DNA of 64,000 bases from Rhodococcus_G sp042754225 (lineage in GTDB: Bacteria; Actinomycetota; Actinomycetes; Mycobacteriales; Mycobacteriaceae): the NCBI RefSeq assembly GCF_042754225.1, contig NZ_JBHZAH010000007.1, positions 1-64,000 on the forward strand, written 5' to 3'. This document shows positions 1 to 8,018 of the stretch, piece by piece; positions within the stretch are counted from its first letter, which is position 1; every line of letters starts with the position of its first letter. The notes beneath the pieces are model-generated. The model was not told the origin of the DNA. It ran no database searches and worked only from the letters and a program-made list of their open reading frames with translations. The position numbers were made by a program, and so were the translations under genes.

Positions 1-52
1 GCAGCGCAGTGCGCTGCCGGCGTCGTCGTTGTTTCGGCTCAGCCGTTTCGGC
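1..52. other. window edge downstream of catC
   Basis: No gene start or recognisable protein end is visible here. The stretch holds an imperfect direct repeat of 'gtttcggctca' immediately after the catC stop codon. Too short to interpret. Confidence 0.4.
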
Positions 53-334
53 TCACCCGATCGCGCTGCCGTGCACAGTCAGCGGCATGATCTCGATCTT
101 CATGTAGGGGAACAGCGGCAGGTTCCACAGGATCTCGTGCAGCTCGTCGGCGGACTCGACGTCGAAGATACTGATGTTGCTGTACTGCCCGACGATTCGC
201 CAGATGTGCCGCCACTTGCCGCGCCGCTGCAGATCCTGGGAGTACGCCTTCTCGGTCGCGATGGTCTCGTCCCGAACGGTCGGGTCGAGGTCACGCGGAA
301 TGTCGACGTCCATGCGGACGTGGAAGAGTGCCAT
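53..334 (-). CDS. catC: muconolactone delta-isomerase CatC
   Basis: A 93-residue protein with the compact single-domain form of CatC. The N-terminus (MALFHVRMDVDIP) and the central RGKWRHIWR / YSNISIFDV segments are typical of the family. CatC isomerises muconolactone to 3-oxoadipate enol-lactone, the third step of the catechol branch of the beta-ketoadipate pathway, in the cytoplasm. It is the last gene of a minus-strand catA-catB-catC unit and starts 18 bases after the catB stop, so co-transcription is likely. Length matches the usual 90-96 residues. Nothing looks broken. Confidence 0.95.
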   Translation of the reverse strand: MALFHVRMDVDIPRDLDPTVRDETIATEKAYSQDLQRRGKWRHIWRIVGQYSNISIFDVESADELHEILWNLPLFPYMKIEIMPLTVHGSAIG

Positions 335-352
335 TGCCTCGAGTTCCTTCTG

Positions 353-1474
353 TCAGTTCCGGGTCCAGGTCTTCACGGCGTCCATGTTGAGCTCGACGCC
401 GAGTCCCGGCCCCTCGGGCAGGTGAAGCTGCCCGTCGGCGTAGTGCAACGGCTCCTGCAACAGTTCCTCGCTGAACAGCAGTGGCCCGAAAAGTTCGGAA
501 CCGTAGTTGATTCCGGGTTCCGCACACGCGAAGTGCAGCGAGGCCGCGGTGCCGATCGGACCCTCGATCGACGTCGCCCCGTGGCAGGCGATGCCGGCCG
601 CCTTGGCGATCGCCACGACCTCCCGGCTGCGGCGGAGTCCGCCGCACTTGGTGGTCTTGAGGGCGATGACGTCGGCGGCCCCGCGCCGGGCGACCTCGAG
701 CGCGTCGTGCGGGGTTCGCACGCTCTCGTCGGCCATGACGGGGATCGGCAGCAGCCGGTTGAGCTCGGCGAGTACCTCGAGCTGCTCACCGGGAGTGGGC
801 TGCTCGATCAGTTCGACCCCGCCGTCGGCGAGCCGGGGCAGGTACCGCAGCGCTGTGAGCCGGTCCCACCGCGCATTGATGTCGACGCGGACGCCCGCCT
901 TGCCCTGCAGCGCCTGTGCGATCTCGACAATCCGCCGGGTGTCGGTCTCGGGATCGAGCGCCCCCATCTTCAGCTTGAAGCTGAAGTTCATTCGGGCATC
1001 GAGCTTCCCCGCCGCCTCCTCGATGATCTCCTCGGCCGGCGCTGCACCGAGCGCCCAGGTGACGTCGATGCTGCGGCGGAAGGCTCCGCCGAGCAGCGTG
1101 TGCACGGGTACCCCCAGGTTTCGGGCCCAGGCATCGTGCAACGCCACGTCGACGGCGGCCTTCGCGAACCGCGCATCGGCGACTACCCGTTCGAGGTCGA
1201 GCATGATGCCGGTGACATCGTCGACCTTGCGTCCCAAAAGGACCGGGGCGAGGTAGCGCTCGACGATCGCCTGCATCGTCTCCACCGATTCGCCGCCCCA
1301 CCACGGACCGCCCGGGACCACGCCCTCCCCGTATCCGACGACGCCGGACTCGGTGCGGACCGCAACGAGCAGCAGCGGCTGCGCGTCCATCGAGGTGGTG
1401 GCGAACTTGTGCGGGCGTACCAGCGGAACGTCGAGGATCGTCGTATCGACGGAGACGATCGTCAGGTCAGTCAT
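353..1474 (-). CDS. catB: muconate cycloisomerase CatB
   Basis: A 373-residue enolase-superfamily enzyme that converts cis,cis-muconate to muconolactone. Visible catalytic features are the KxK pair in SFKLKMG (about K167 and K169), metal ligands at about D198 (VDIN), E224 (LIEQP) and D249 (MADES), and the distal lysine K273 in ALKTTKCGG. I chose the ATG giving MTDLTIVSVDTT; the open frame continues 28 codons upstream, but that extension overlaps the end of catA and has low-complexity Ser/Thr/Pro composition. The gap to catA is 25 bases, consistent with an operon under CatR. Catechol-type CatB is favoured over chloromuconate enzymes by the catA/catC context. Confidence 0.95.
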   Translation of the reverse strand: MTDLTIVSVDTTILDVPLVRPHKFATTSMDAQPLLLVAVRTESGVVGYGEGVVPGGPWWGGESVETMQAIVERYLAPVLLGRKVDDVTGIMLDLERVVADARFAKAAVDVALHDAWARNLGVPVHTLLGGAFRRSIDVTWALGAAPAEEIIEEAAGKLDARMNFSFKLKMGALDPETDTRRIVEIAQALQGKAGVRVDINARWDRLTALRYLPRLADGGVELIEQPTPGEQLEVLAELNRLLPIPVMADESVRTPHDALEVARRGAADVIALKTTKCGGLRRSREVVAIAKAAGIACHGATSIEGPIGTAASLHFACAEPGINYGSELFGPLLFSEELLQEPLHYADGQLHLPEGPGLGVELNMDAVKTWTRN

Positions 1475-1499
1475 CGAGTTACTTTCTCGGGGAACGGGT

Positions 1500-2345
1500 T
1501 TACTGAGCGGCCGGATCGAGGACGAAGTCGTAGGTGACGTGGTTGACTCCGTCGGCACCGGGCTTCGGGTCGAGCATCAGTTCCGGCTTGGTGGCCGTCG
1601 CGACGTCGTTGTCCGTCCACTCGCCGCCGGTGAAGTACAGCTGGGTGGTGATGGTCCGCTTGCCCGGCGCCTTGACCATCAGATGCAGGTGCGCGGGCCG
1701 CCACGGGTGCCAGCCGGCCTTCTCGATGAACCATCCGGTGGGACCGTCGGTCGGAATCTGGTACGGCGCAGGCGCAATCGTGGTGATCTCGAACCGGCCC
1801 TCGGAGTCGACCTCGACGGTTCCACGGAGGTTGCCGTCCGGGATGTGCGGAGCGAAGTGCGAGTAGTAGCCCTGGTCGTCGGCGTGCCACAGCTCCACGG
1901 TCGCGCCGGCGAGGCCGGTGCCGTCGAGGCCCCTGACCTGGCCCTCGAAGACGAGCCGGGTGCCGACCTCGTCGGCCCGCATCGGCAACGTGCACTTCGC
2001 GGGCAGCGTCGCCGTGTCGGCGACGTAGTAGGGGCCTTCGATGCTGCCCTTGGTGCCGCTCTGGCCCCGGTAGGCGACCTCCTCGACGTTGTGCTCGACG
2101 AAGACGTCCAGCCACAACGGCCACTCGCCGTACTGCCCCACGTCGATGAGCCACTGCTTGAGCACGCGGTACTCGGCGTAGGTGATGCCGTGCTTGTCGA
2201 CGATCTCGGCGAAGGCACCGAGCACGTCCTTGGCGATCGCCGAGAGCCGCTCCGGCGTCGTGTCGGCGCTGACCCGCTCCTTGCTGAACTTCTCGGTGGC
2301 TGCGTTGCCCGATCCGGCGGCGGTGGGGCTCGCGGTCGTTGTCAT
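1500..2345 (-). CDS. catA: catechol 1,2-dioxygenase CatA
   Basis: A 281-residue intradiol dioxygenase that cleaves catechol to cis,cis-muconate using non-haem Fe(III). The N-terminal helical dimerisation domain occupies about residues 15-100, followed by the beta-sandwich catalytic domain. The expected iron ligands are visible: Tyr160/161 (DDQGYYSHF), Tyr195 (APAPYQIPTDG), His219 and His221 (RPAHLHLMV). The start at MTTTASPTAAG is supported by a strong GGAGGA ribosome site a few bases upstream; the 26-codon upstream extension runs into the promoter. It is the first gene of catABC, divergent from catR. Confidence 0.96.
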   Translation of the reverse strand: MTTTASPTAAGSGNAATEKFSKERVSADTTPERLSAIAKDVLGAFAEIVDKHGITYAEYRVLKQWLIDVGQYGEWPLWLDVFVEHNVEEVAYRGQSGTKGSIEGPYYVADTATLPAKCTLPMRADEVGTRLVFEGQVRGLDGTGLAGATVELWHADDQGYYSHFAPHIPDGNLRGTVEVDSEGRFEITTIAPAPYQIPTDGPTGWFIEKAGWHPWRPAHLHLMVKAPGKRTITTQLYFTGGEWTDNDVATATKPELMLDPKPGADGVNHVTYDFVLDPAAQ

Positions 2346-2426
2346 GGGTCCTCCTCGAGGCGGCGATGGCCGACGGTTTCTCAGTGCGCCTGGCGCGGGC
2401 TGCGCGCGGGACGCCGTAAACAATGT

Positions 2427-2461
2427 GTACGCTGTGCGTACTACACTTACGCTGTGCGTAC
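2427..2461. promoter_or_regulatory. two-copy palindromic operator between catA and catR
   Basis: The 195-base divergent region contains two copies of TACGCTGTGCGTAC, at 2428-2441 and 2448-2461. Each is an inverted repeat TACGC-TGT-GCGTA; the first extends to a 6-3-6 palindrome at 2427-2441. The copies are exactly 20 bases apart, about two helical turns. A third partial TACGCTG follows at 2458. IclR-type regulators of catabolic operons commonly bind paired palindromes, so this is the inferred CatR site controlling both directions. Confidence 0.7.
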
Positions 2462-2540
2462 GCTGATACTGTGCGCCCAGTCACAGGCTTTGTCAACCAG
2501 CGCCGTGACGCGCACCGAAATACGCAGGCGGAGGACACTT

Positions 2541-3311
2541 GTGACGGAAAACGATCGCGACTACATCCAGAGCATCGAGCGCGGCTTCGCGGTGCTGCTC
2601 GCCTTCGACGCGAACCAGCCCAATCCGACGCTCGCCGAACTGGCGACCGCGACCGACCTGTCCCGGCCCGCCGTCCGACGCATTCTGCTGACCCTGCAGA
2701 AGCTCGGCTACGTGAGCGGCCACGACGGGCGCTGGTCGCTGACCCCACGTGTGCTGAGCATCGGCCAGCACTACTCGGCATCGAACGCCCTGATCGACGC
2801 CGCGCTACCGCGACTGGTGGAGATCTCCGAGGCCACCCACGAGTCCGCTTCGCTGGGCGTCCTCGACGGGACCGACGTCGTGTACGCGGCCCGCGTCCCG
2901 GTGCGGCGGATCATGAGCATCAACGTCTCCGTCGGTACCCGGATCCCCGCGTACGCCACGTCGATGGGGCGGGCGTTGCTCGCGTGGGCGCCGGCCGCAA
3001 CCGTCGACTGGGTGATCGAGAACTCGTCGTTCGAACGGCTCACCGCGGGCACCGTCACCACCGAACGGGGGCTCCGGGCATGCCTCGAGGCGGTCCGCCG
3101 TGAGGGATTCGCGCTCACCGCCGAGGAACTCGAGCAGGGCCTGATATCCCTGGCCGCACCCGTCCGGGACGCCACCGGCGAGGTCGTGGGCGTCGCCGCG
3201 TGCTCCACTTCCGCGGGCAGGTCCACACCGGAGCGCTTCCGCACAGACGTCGCTCCCCTGCTGGTGGAGAAGGCGAACGCGCTCAGCGCCGATCTCGGAT
3301 TCCGCCCCTGA
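2541..3311 (+). CDS. catR: IclR-family regulator of catechol degradation
   Basis: A 256-residue regulator with an N-terminal winged helix-turn-helix (about residues 8-75, including TLAELATATDLSRPAVRRIL) and a C-terminal IclR effector-binding domain (about 85-250, with GTRIPAYATSMGRALLAW). The start is a GTG with GGAGG six bases upstream. The much longer upstream open frame is antisense to catA and catB and was discarded. It is divergent from catABC, the arrangement described for the IclR-type CatR of Rhodococcus opacus, so it most likely senses muconate or a related intermediate. PcaR-like specificity cannot be excluded from sequence alone. Confidence 0.88.
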   Translation: MTENDRDYIQSIERGFAVLLAFDANQPNPTLAELATATDLSRPAVRRILLTLQKLGYVSGHDGRWSLTPRVLSIGQHYSASNALIDAALPRLVEISEATHESASLGVLDGTDVVYAARVPVRRIMSINVSVGTRIPAYATSMGRALLAWAPAATVDWVIENSSFERLTAGTVTTERGLRACLEAVRREGFALTAEELEQGLISLAAPVRDATGEVVGVAACSTSAGRSTPERFRTDVAPLLVEKANALSADLGFRP

Positions 3312-3312
3312 G

Positions 3313-3367
3313 CGAGTGACCCCCGACGGACCTCCCTCGCCTCCCGCCGACATCCGTCGGACTCGCT
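3313..3367 (+). terminator. probable hairpin terminator of catR
   Basis: Starting two bases after the catR stop, GCGAGT (3313-3318) and CCGACGGA (3324-3331) pair with TCCGTCGG (3354-3361) and ACTCGC (3362-3367), giving a two-part stem with a bulge on the left side. There is no strong T-run, as is common in high-GC actinobacteria. Confidence 0.45.
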
Positions 3368-3483
3368 GTAGCTCTGTGTCCTCACAACCGGAAACGCCGT
3401 CCTGGCCTGTTGCGGGAGAAGGCCGCAGGCGGTGTGACGAGCGGCGATGCCGGGTCCGGACCGGCTGACGGGTCGACCGACCG

Positions 3484-3873
3484 TCAGACCGGTTCCCCGG
3501 CAAGCAGTCTCGTGATCGGAGCCATGTCGAAGTAGTCCCGCCAGGCGACGATCTTGCCGTCCTCGATCTCGAAGACGCCCATGACCGGGAGTTCGACGTG
3601 CTTGTCGCCGAGGTCGAAGCGGTCGGTGCGCTCGTTGAGGACGACGCCCCCGTTCGCCGACTGATGGTGGACGGTGAACTCGATCCCGCCGAACGCGGCG
3701 ACGAAGCCGTGCAGGAAGTCGGCGATGGCCGCGCGTCCGACCAGCGGTTCCATCGGGATGTTGTGGTAGACGGCGTCGTCGCTGAAGTAGGCGGCGATGG
3801 TGGCCGGATCGCCCGTCTTCCACTCGGCGCAGAACGCGGTGACGAGCTCGCTGGGACTCTCGAAGTCGGTCAT
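3484..3873 (-). CDS. limonene-1,2-epoxide hydrolase-like protein
   Basis: A 129-residue NTF2/SnoaL-fold protein. The residues that define limonene-epoxide hydrolases all seem present: Tyr36 and Asn38 (VYHNIP), Arg82 and Asp84 (NERTDRFDLG), and Asp113 (WRDYFDM), matching the Asp-Arg-Asp triad plus water-holding Tyr/Asn. I infer epoxide hydrolysis of a small hydrophobic epoxide; the natural substrate is unknown. The start at MTDFESPSEL has a GGAAAGG-type ribosome site; a 64-codon upstream extension has atypical composition. It is an isolated minus-strand gene behind catR. Mycobacterial EphG belongs to the same family. Confidence 0.8.
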   Translation of the reverse strand: MTDFESPSELVTAFCAEWKTGDPATIAAYFSDDAVYHNIPMEPLVGRAAIADFLHGFVAAFGGIEFTVHHQSANGGVVLNERTDRFDLGDKHVELPVMGVFEIEDGKIVAWRDYFDMAPITRLLAGEPV

Positions 3874-4205
3874 CGAATCTTCCTTTCCGTCAGGTGATCT
3901 GGGGCACCCACCGGCCAGTGGAACTTGTGTCGGACGGAGACGGTTCACGGTCGAAAGTTCGAAGTCAAGGGCCTCGGGACAAGTGAGAACGGCATTGCCT
4001 GCCTCGCCGTACCCCTGTCTCATCGAGCTCTCACGGCTCGACGCTCTTGCCAGTTGAGGAAGCATCCATCGGGTGAACTCGTTGTAGGTGATTCACACGT
4101 CTTGTCTCAGGGTGAGATGTTCACATCCGAAGATTCTCTGCGCCCGACGCGACCGCGCTCGGCGACCGGCCGTCCCACGACCCGTGCAGCTGCCACAATC
4201 GACCC
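3874..4205. other. divergent intergenic region, no gene seen
   Basis: These 332 bases separate two divergent genes. Short frames on both strands have non-coding composition. A small inverted repeat TCTCA-GGG-TGAGA lies at 4105-4117, about 90 bases before the downstream start, and could be an operator. I see no RNA gene or riboswitch signature. Confidence 0.5.
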
Positions 4206-5528
4206 GTGACCGCACCGAAGGACGTCGCACCGGACCGTCGTACCGCAGTCCTGCGGACGCCCCGCTTCTGGCTGGCCCCGATTGTCGTCGTCGCCCTGCT
4301 GATGTCGCTGCTTGCCGCCCTGTACATGGGCGGCATCCTCGACCCCAAGAAACACCTCCACGACTTCCCGATCGCGATCGTCAACCAGGACGAGGGCGAC
4401 ACCGTCACGACCGCCGAGGGCGACAAGCCGGAGAACTTCGGCAACCAGATCACCGACGCGTTGGTCGCGAACGTGCCCGCCGACAAGGTCGACCTGCAGC
4501 AGATCGGGATCGGGCAGGCGCGGTCGAAGCTCGACAGCGGTGAGCTGTACGGCGCGATCGTCATCCCCAGCGACTTCACCAAGCGACTGCTGATCCTGGC
4601 GAAGGCCAGCGTCGTCCCCGGCGACGTCGAGAAGCCGGTGATCACCGTGTTCACCAACCCACGGGCGGGCACCTTCGGCGTCGGCCTCGTCACCGCGATC
4701 ACCGGCCCCGCGCTCGCGACGGTCGACACGAAGGTCGGAGAGCAGCTCACCGCACAGGTCGACGCCCAACTGGGCGGCAACACGCAGGTGTCGGGCGCGG
4801 CGCGGCTCAGCCTGGCCGCACCGATCAACGTGCTGACCACGCCGCACAACCCGCTGCCCGACGGCACCGGCAACGGGCTGTCCGCGTTCTACTACGCGCT
4901 ACTGCTGCTGCTCGCCGGTTTCACAGGCGGCATGATCGTGCACTCACTGATCGACGGCATGCTCGGCTTCGCCCCGACGGAGTTCGGCCCGCGGTACGTG
5001 CACAACCCGGCCGTCGAGATCTCCCGATTCCGGACGCTGCTGGTCAAATGGGCCGTGATGCTCGTCCTGGCACCTCTCGTGTCCGGGCTCTACCTGGCCA
5101 TCAGCACGGCCATCGGGATGCCCGCACCGCACGCCCTGGCGTTGTGGATGTACGGGGCCTTCGCGATCTCCGCCGTCGGCATCACGGCACTGGCCGTGCT
5201 GGCCGCGTTCGGCACCGCCGGGCTGCTGGTCAACCTGGTCCTGTTCGTGATCCTGGGCCTGCCGTCGTCCGGCGCCACCATCCCGATCGAGGCGACGCCG
5301 ACCGTCTACGCCTGGCTTGCCAACTTCGAGCCGATGCACCAGGTGTTCCTCGGCGTGCGGGCGCTGCTCTACCTGGGCGGCGGCGGGTCCGGCGACCTCG
5401 GACACGCGGTGCTGATGACCGCGGTGGGACTGCTGATCGGGCTGGTTCTCGGCGTCACCGTGACGACGCTCTACGACCGGAAGGGCTTCCACCGCGGAAC
5501 CGTGCGACCCGAGACGGCCGCCGTCTGA
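4206..5528 (+). CDS. YhgE/Pip-type ABC-2-like membrane protein
   Basis: A 440-residue membrane protein with one N-terminal transmembrane segment (about 20-42, ending LLAALYMGGIL), a large extracytoplasmic region (about 45-215, starting FPIAIVNQDEGD) and about five or six C-terminal membrane segments (225-430). The N-terminal 'AIVNQDEG' block followed by a soluble domain and a C-terminal ABC-2-like membrane part is the signature of the YhgE/Pip and DUF3533 families, which include transporter-like and ESX-associated proteins. Start is GTG. No ATPase gene is adjacent. Function is unknown; export of a hydrophobic substrate is only a guess. Confidence 0.75.
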   Translation: MTAPKDVAPDRRTAVLRTPRFWLAPIVVVALLMSLLAALYMGGILDPKKHLHDFPIAIVNQDEGDTVTTAEGDKPENFGNQITDALVANVPADKVDLQQIGIGQARSKLDSGELYGAIVIPSDFTKRLLILAKASVVPGDVEKPVITVFTNPRAGTFGVGLVTAITGPALATVDTKVGEQLTAQVDAQLGGNTQVSGAARLSLAAPINVLTTPHNPLPDGTGNGLSAFYYALLLLLAGFTGGMIVHSLIDGMLGFAPTEFGPRYVHNPAVEISRFRTLLVKWAVMLVLAPLVSGLYLAISTAIGMPAPHALALWMYGAFAISAVGITALAVLAAFGTAGLLVNLVLFVILGLPSSGATIPIEATPTVYAWLANFEPMHQVFLGVRALLYLGGGGSGDLGHAVLMTAVGLLIGLVLGVTVTTLYDRKGFHRGTVRPETAAV

Positions 5529-5597
5529 CCCCTCCGCGGTTTCGCACTCGCGGTAGCGACGGATAGACTGCGCAACGGTGTGCGCGTCCGGCACCGC

Positions 5598-5670
5598 GCC
5601 TTCGTAGCTCAGGGGATAGAGCAACCCTCTCCTAAAGGGTAGGTCGCAGGTTCGAATCCTGCCGAGGGCA
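5598..5670 (+). tRNA. tRNA-Arg (anticodon CCT)
   Basis: A complete cloverleaf is visible. The acceptor stem is GCCTTCG/CGAGGGC with one G-T pair, the D arm contains AGCTCAGGGGATAGAGC, the anticodon stem is ACCCT/AGGGT with loop CTCCTAA (anticodon CCT at 5631-5633), and the T arm contains GGTTCGAATCC. It decodes AGG arginine codons, which are rare in such GC-rich genomes. The discriminator base is A5670, followed by CC. Confidence 0.96.
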
Positions 5671-5723
5671 CCGTCACACTGCCGACCTCCGGTCGGGGTG
5701 CGCCAGCGAACTAGGATTCAGCG

Positions 5724-6074
5724 GTGACCGACTCCCTGCCGCCGTGCCCACAGTGTTCCTGCGAATACACCTACGAAATGGGTGCGCTGCTGGTCTGCCC
5801 CGAGTGCGCACACGAGTGGACTCCCGTTACCGAGGACGTCGCGTCGACGGGAGACGGGGTGATCAGGGACGCCGTCGGCAACGTCCTCGCGGACGGCGAC
5901 ACCGTCACCGTGGTCAAGAGCCTCAAGGTCAAGGGCAGTCCGACCGGGATCAAGGCCGGCACCAAGGTCCGCAACATCCGTCTGGTCAGCGGCGTGGGCG
6001 ACCACGACATCGACTGCAAGGTCGACGGCATCGGCCCGATGCAGCTCAAGTCGAGCGTAGTCAAGAAGGCCTGA
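5724..6074 (+). CDS. yjdM: zinc-ribbon protein YjdM (PhnA family)
   Basis: A 116-residue protein with an N-terminal zinc ribbon (CPQC at about 8-11 and CPEC at about 25-28) and a C-terminal PhnA domain (about 45-116, including DGDTVTVVKSLKVKG). The family was historically linked to alkylphosphonate use but its biochemical role is not established. Start is GTG. It ends 20 bases from a convergent hydrolase gene and starts about 50 bases after tRNA-Arg. The sequence is intact and of usual length. Confidence 0.9.
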   Translation: MTDSLPPCPQCSCEYTYEMGALLVCPECAHEWTPVTEDVASTGDGVIRDAVGNVLADGDTVTVVKSLKVKGSPTGIKAGTKVRNIRLVSGVGDHDIDCKVDGIGPMQLKSSVVKKA

Positions 6075-6094
6075 CTCCCGGCTCGCGCCGTCGG

Positions 6095-6901
6095 TCAGGA
6101 CTGGGCAGCGGCAGCGATGACGTCGGCCACCACCCCGGGCTGCGAGACCAGGGCCACGTGCGAGGCCTGGACCTCGCTGGTGTGGGCCCCGATCCGACCG
6201 GCCATGAACCGTTGCGCGGCAGGCGGAATCACGGTGTCGTTCGCGGAGACCAGGTACCAACTCGGCGTCCCCGACCACGAGACGGGCCCGGACGGCTCGA
6301 GATTCGCCCACACCGCGAGCGACTTCTGGTGCGCGAGCATCACCGCCGCCGTCGCGTCGCTGACATCGGGCGCGAAGACCTTGTGGAACGACGCGTCGGC
6401 GATGTACGCGTCGAGGTTCTTGCCGCCGATCGCGTGGGCATCGTCGACGATCTTCATCTGCAACGCCGGCGGCACCAGTTGACTGCCCGGGAACCGGATC
6501 GGGTCGAGCGCGAGCGCCACGGGCTCACCCTGCGCAGGCGCGAACGCCGCGACGTAGACCAGCGCCTTCACGTTCGGGTTGTGGGTGTTGGTGATGACCG
6601 CGCCGCCGTACGAGTGCCCGACGAGCACGACGGGCCCGGAGATTCCGGCGAGCGTCTTCTCGACGGCAGCGGCGTCGTAGGACGGACCGCGCAACGGATT
6701 GTCCGGCACCACCACCGGGTAGCCCCGCGCCCGCAGGTCGGCAGCGACGCCGTCCCAGCTCGTGGCGTCGGCGAACGCGCCGTGGACCAGCACGACCGTC
6801 GGCAACGGTTTCGCGACCGCCGGGCCGGCCGTCACCATCGCGGCAACGGTGGCAAGTGCCAGCACGACAACGGCGGCCCTGGCGAACCGGATGATTCTCA
6901 T
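6095..6901 (-). CDS. secreted alpha/beta hydrolase
   Basis: A 268-residue protein with a clear Sec signal peptide (charged MRIIRFAR, hydrophobic core, cleavage near AVA-KPLP at about residue 30) and an alpha/beta-hydrolase fold. The oxyanion region is LVHGAFAD, the nucleophile elbow is GHSYGG, the acid is probably Asp in SANDTVIP, and the base is His in ASHVALVSQP. This layout resembles the EstC/pyrethroid-hydrolase-like esterases. The substrate is unknown; secretion suggests action on extracellular or envelope esters or amides. It is divergent from the solute-binding lipoprotein gene. Confidence 0.85.
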   Translation of the reverse strand: MRIIRFARAAVVVLALATVAAMVTAGPAVAKPLPTVVLVHGAFADATSWDGVAADLRARGYPVVVPDNPLRGPSYDAAAVEKTLAGISGPVVLVGHSYGGAVITNTHNPNVKALVYVAAFAPAQGEPVALALDPIRFPGSQLVPPALQMKIVDDAHAIGGKNLDAYIADASFHKVFAPDVSDATAAVMLAHQKSLAVWANLEPSGPVSWSGTPSWYLVSANDTVIPPAAQRFMAGRIGAHTSEVQASHVALVSQPGVVADVIAAAAQS

Positions 6902-7096
6902 GACATGTCCCTTCGTCCCCCGAGGAACTTCCCGTCGTCACCGCGCCCGAGACGAGCGCCGACGGAAGGCACAGCACAGGCACAAGCCTAACCAGGTACG
7001 AACGGACGCGAGCGCGAATCGGCCCTGTACGGGAAATCGGCGCGCGGGAGGGCCGCCAACCTTGCCTGCCCTCCACCTTCTCGGCAGTATGTCCGA

Positions 7097-8014
7097 GTGC
7101 CTCGCATAGGTCGCAAACCCGTCGCCCTGCTGTCGCTGACCACCGCCGCGGTGCTCACGGCCGGGGGATGTTCCGCCACAGGCGGCGACGCGGATGCCGC
7201 ACCGCCCCCGACCACGGCGCCCAGTGCCGTCAGCAAGGTGCCGCGATCAGCGGCCGTCGGCGACTGCGGGCCGGACAGCGACTCGACCGTCACGCCTGGC
7301 ACCCTCACCATCGCCACCGACTCCCCCGCGTACGAGCCGTGGTTCGCCGGCAACGACCCCGCCAACGGCAAGGGATTCGAGGGCGCCGTCGCCATGGCGG
7401 TCTACCGGAAGCTGGGATACCGGTCCGACCAGGTGCGCTTCGTCCAGGTGCCGTGGGCGGACGCGATCAAACCCGGCACCAAGAGCTTCGACTTCGACAT
7501 CAACCAGGTCACCATCGTCGACGAGCGCCGCGACGCCGTCGACTTCTCCTCGCCGTACTACGCGGTGGCCCAGTCGATCGTGGCGATGGCGGGCGCCCCC
7601 GCCGCGAGCGCCCGCAACCTCAACGACCTGACCACCTACCGTCTCGGCGCCGCCGCCAACTCGACCAGCCTCGCCGCGATCGCCGGGACCATCCGACCCG
7701 TCACCGCGCCGACGGCATTCGCGACGAACGACGAGGCCAAGGCCGCACTGGCCGCGGGCACCATCGACGCACTGGTCGTGGACATTCCGACCGGCTACCA
7801 GATCACCAAGGCCGACCTGCCGAACAGTGTTCTCGTCGGCCAGTTCCCACGCCCGAACACCGTCACCGAGTTCTTCGGCCTGGTGCTCGAGAAGAACAGC
7901 CCGCTGACCCGGTGCACGTCGGCCGCACTCGACGGGCTGTACACCGACGGCACCCTGGACGAGTTGTCCCAGACCTGGCTGATCGACTCGACCCGGGTAC
8001 CGATCCTCGCGTAA
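7097..8014 (+). CDS. solute-binding lipoprotein, amino-acid ABC type
   Basis: A 305-residue lipoprotein with signal sequence and lipobox (LTAGGC, lipidated Cys25) and a family-3 periplasmic-binding domain (about 65-300). Typical blocks are GTLTIATDSPAYEPWF, the ligand-loop FDINQVTIVDERRDAVDFSSPYY and the hinge-region VDIPTGYQI. Such proteins deliver polar amino acids or related solutes to an ABC permease. No permease or ATPase is adjacent, so it is an orphan here, serving a remote transporter or acting as a sensor. The GTG start lies just before the signal sequence. It ends four bases from a convergent gene. Confidence 0.85.
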   Translation: MPRIGRKPVALLSLTTAAVLTAGGCSATGGDADAAPPPTTAPSAVSKVPRSAAVGDCGPDSDSTVTPGTLTIATDSPAYEPWFAGNDPANGKGFEGAVAMAVYRKLGYRSDQVRFVQVPWADAIKPGTKSFDFDINQVTIVDERRDAVDFSSPYYAVAQSIVAMAGAPAASARNLNDLTTYRLGAAANSTSLAAIAGTIRPVTAPTAFATNDEAKAALAAGTIDALVVDIPTGYQITKADLPNSVLVGQFPRPNTVTEFFGLVLEKNSPLTRCTSAALDGLYTDGTLDELSQTWLIDSTRVPILA

Positions 8015-8018
8015 CCGC

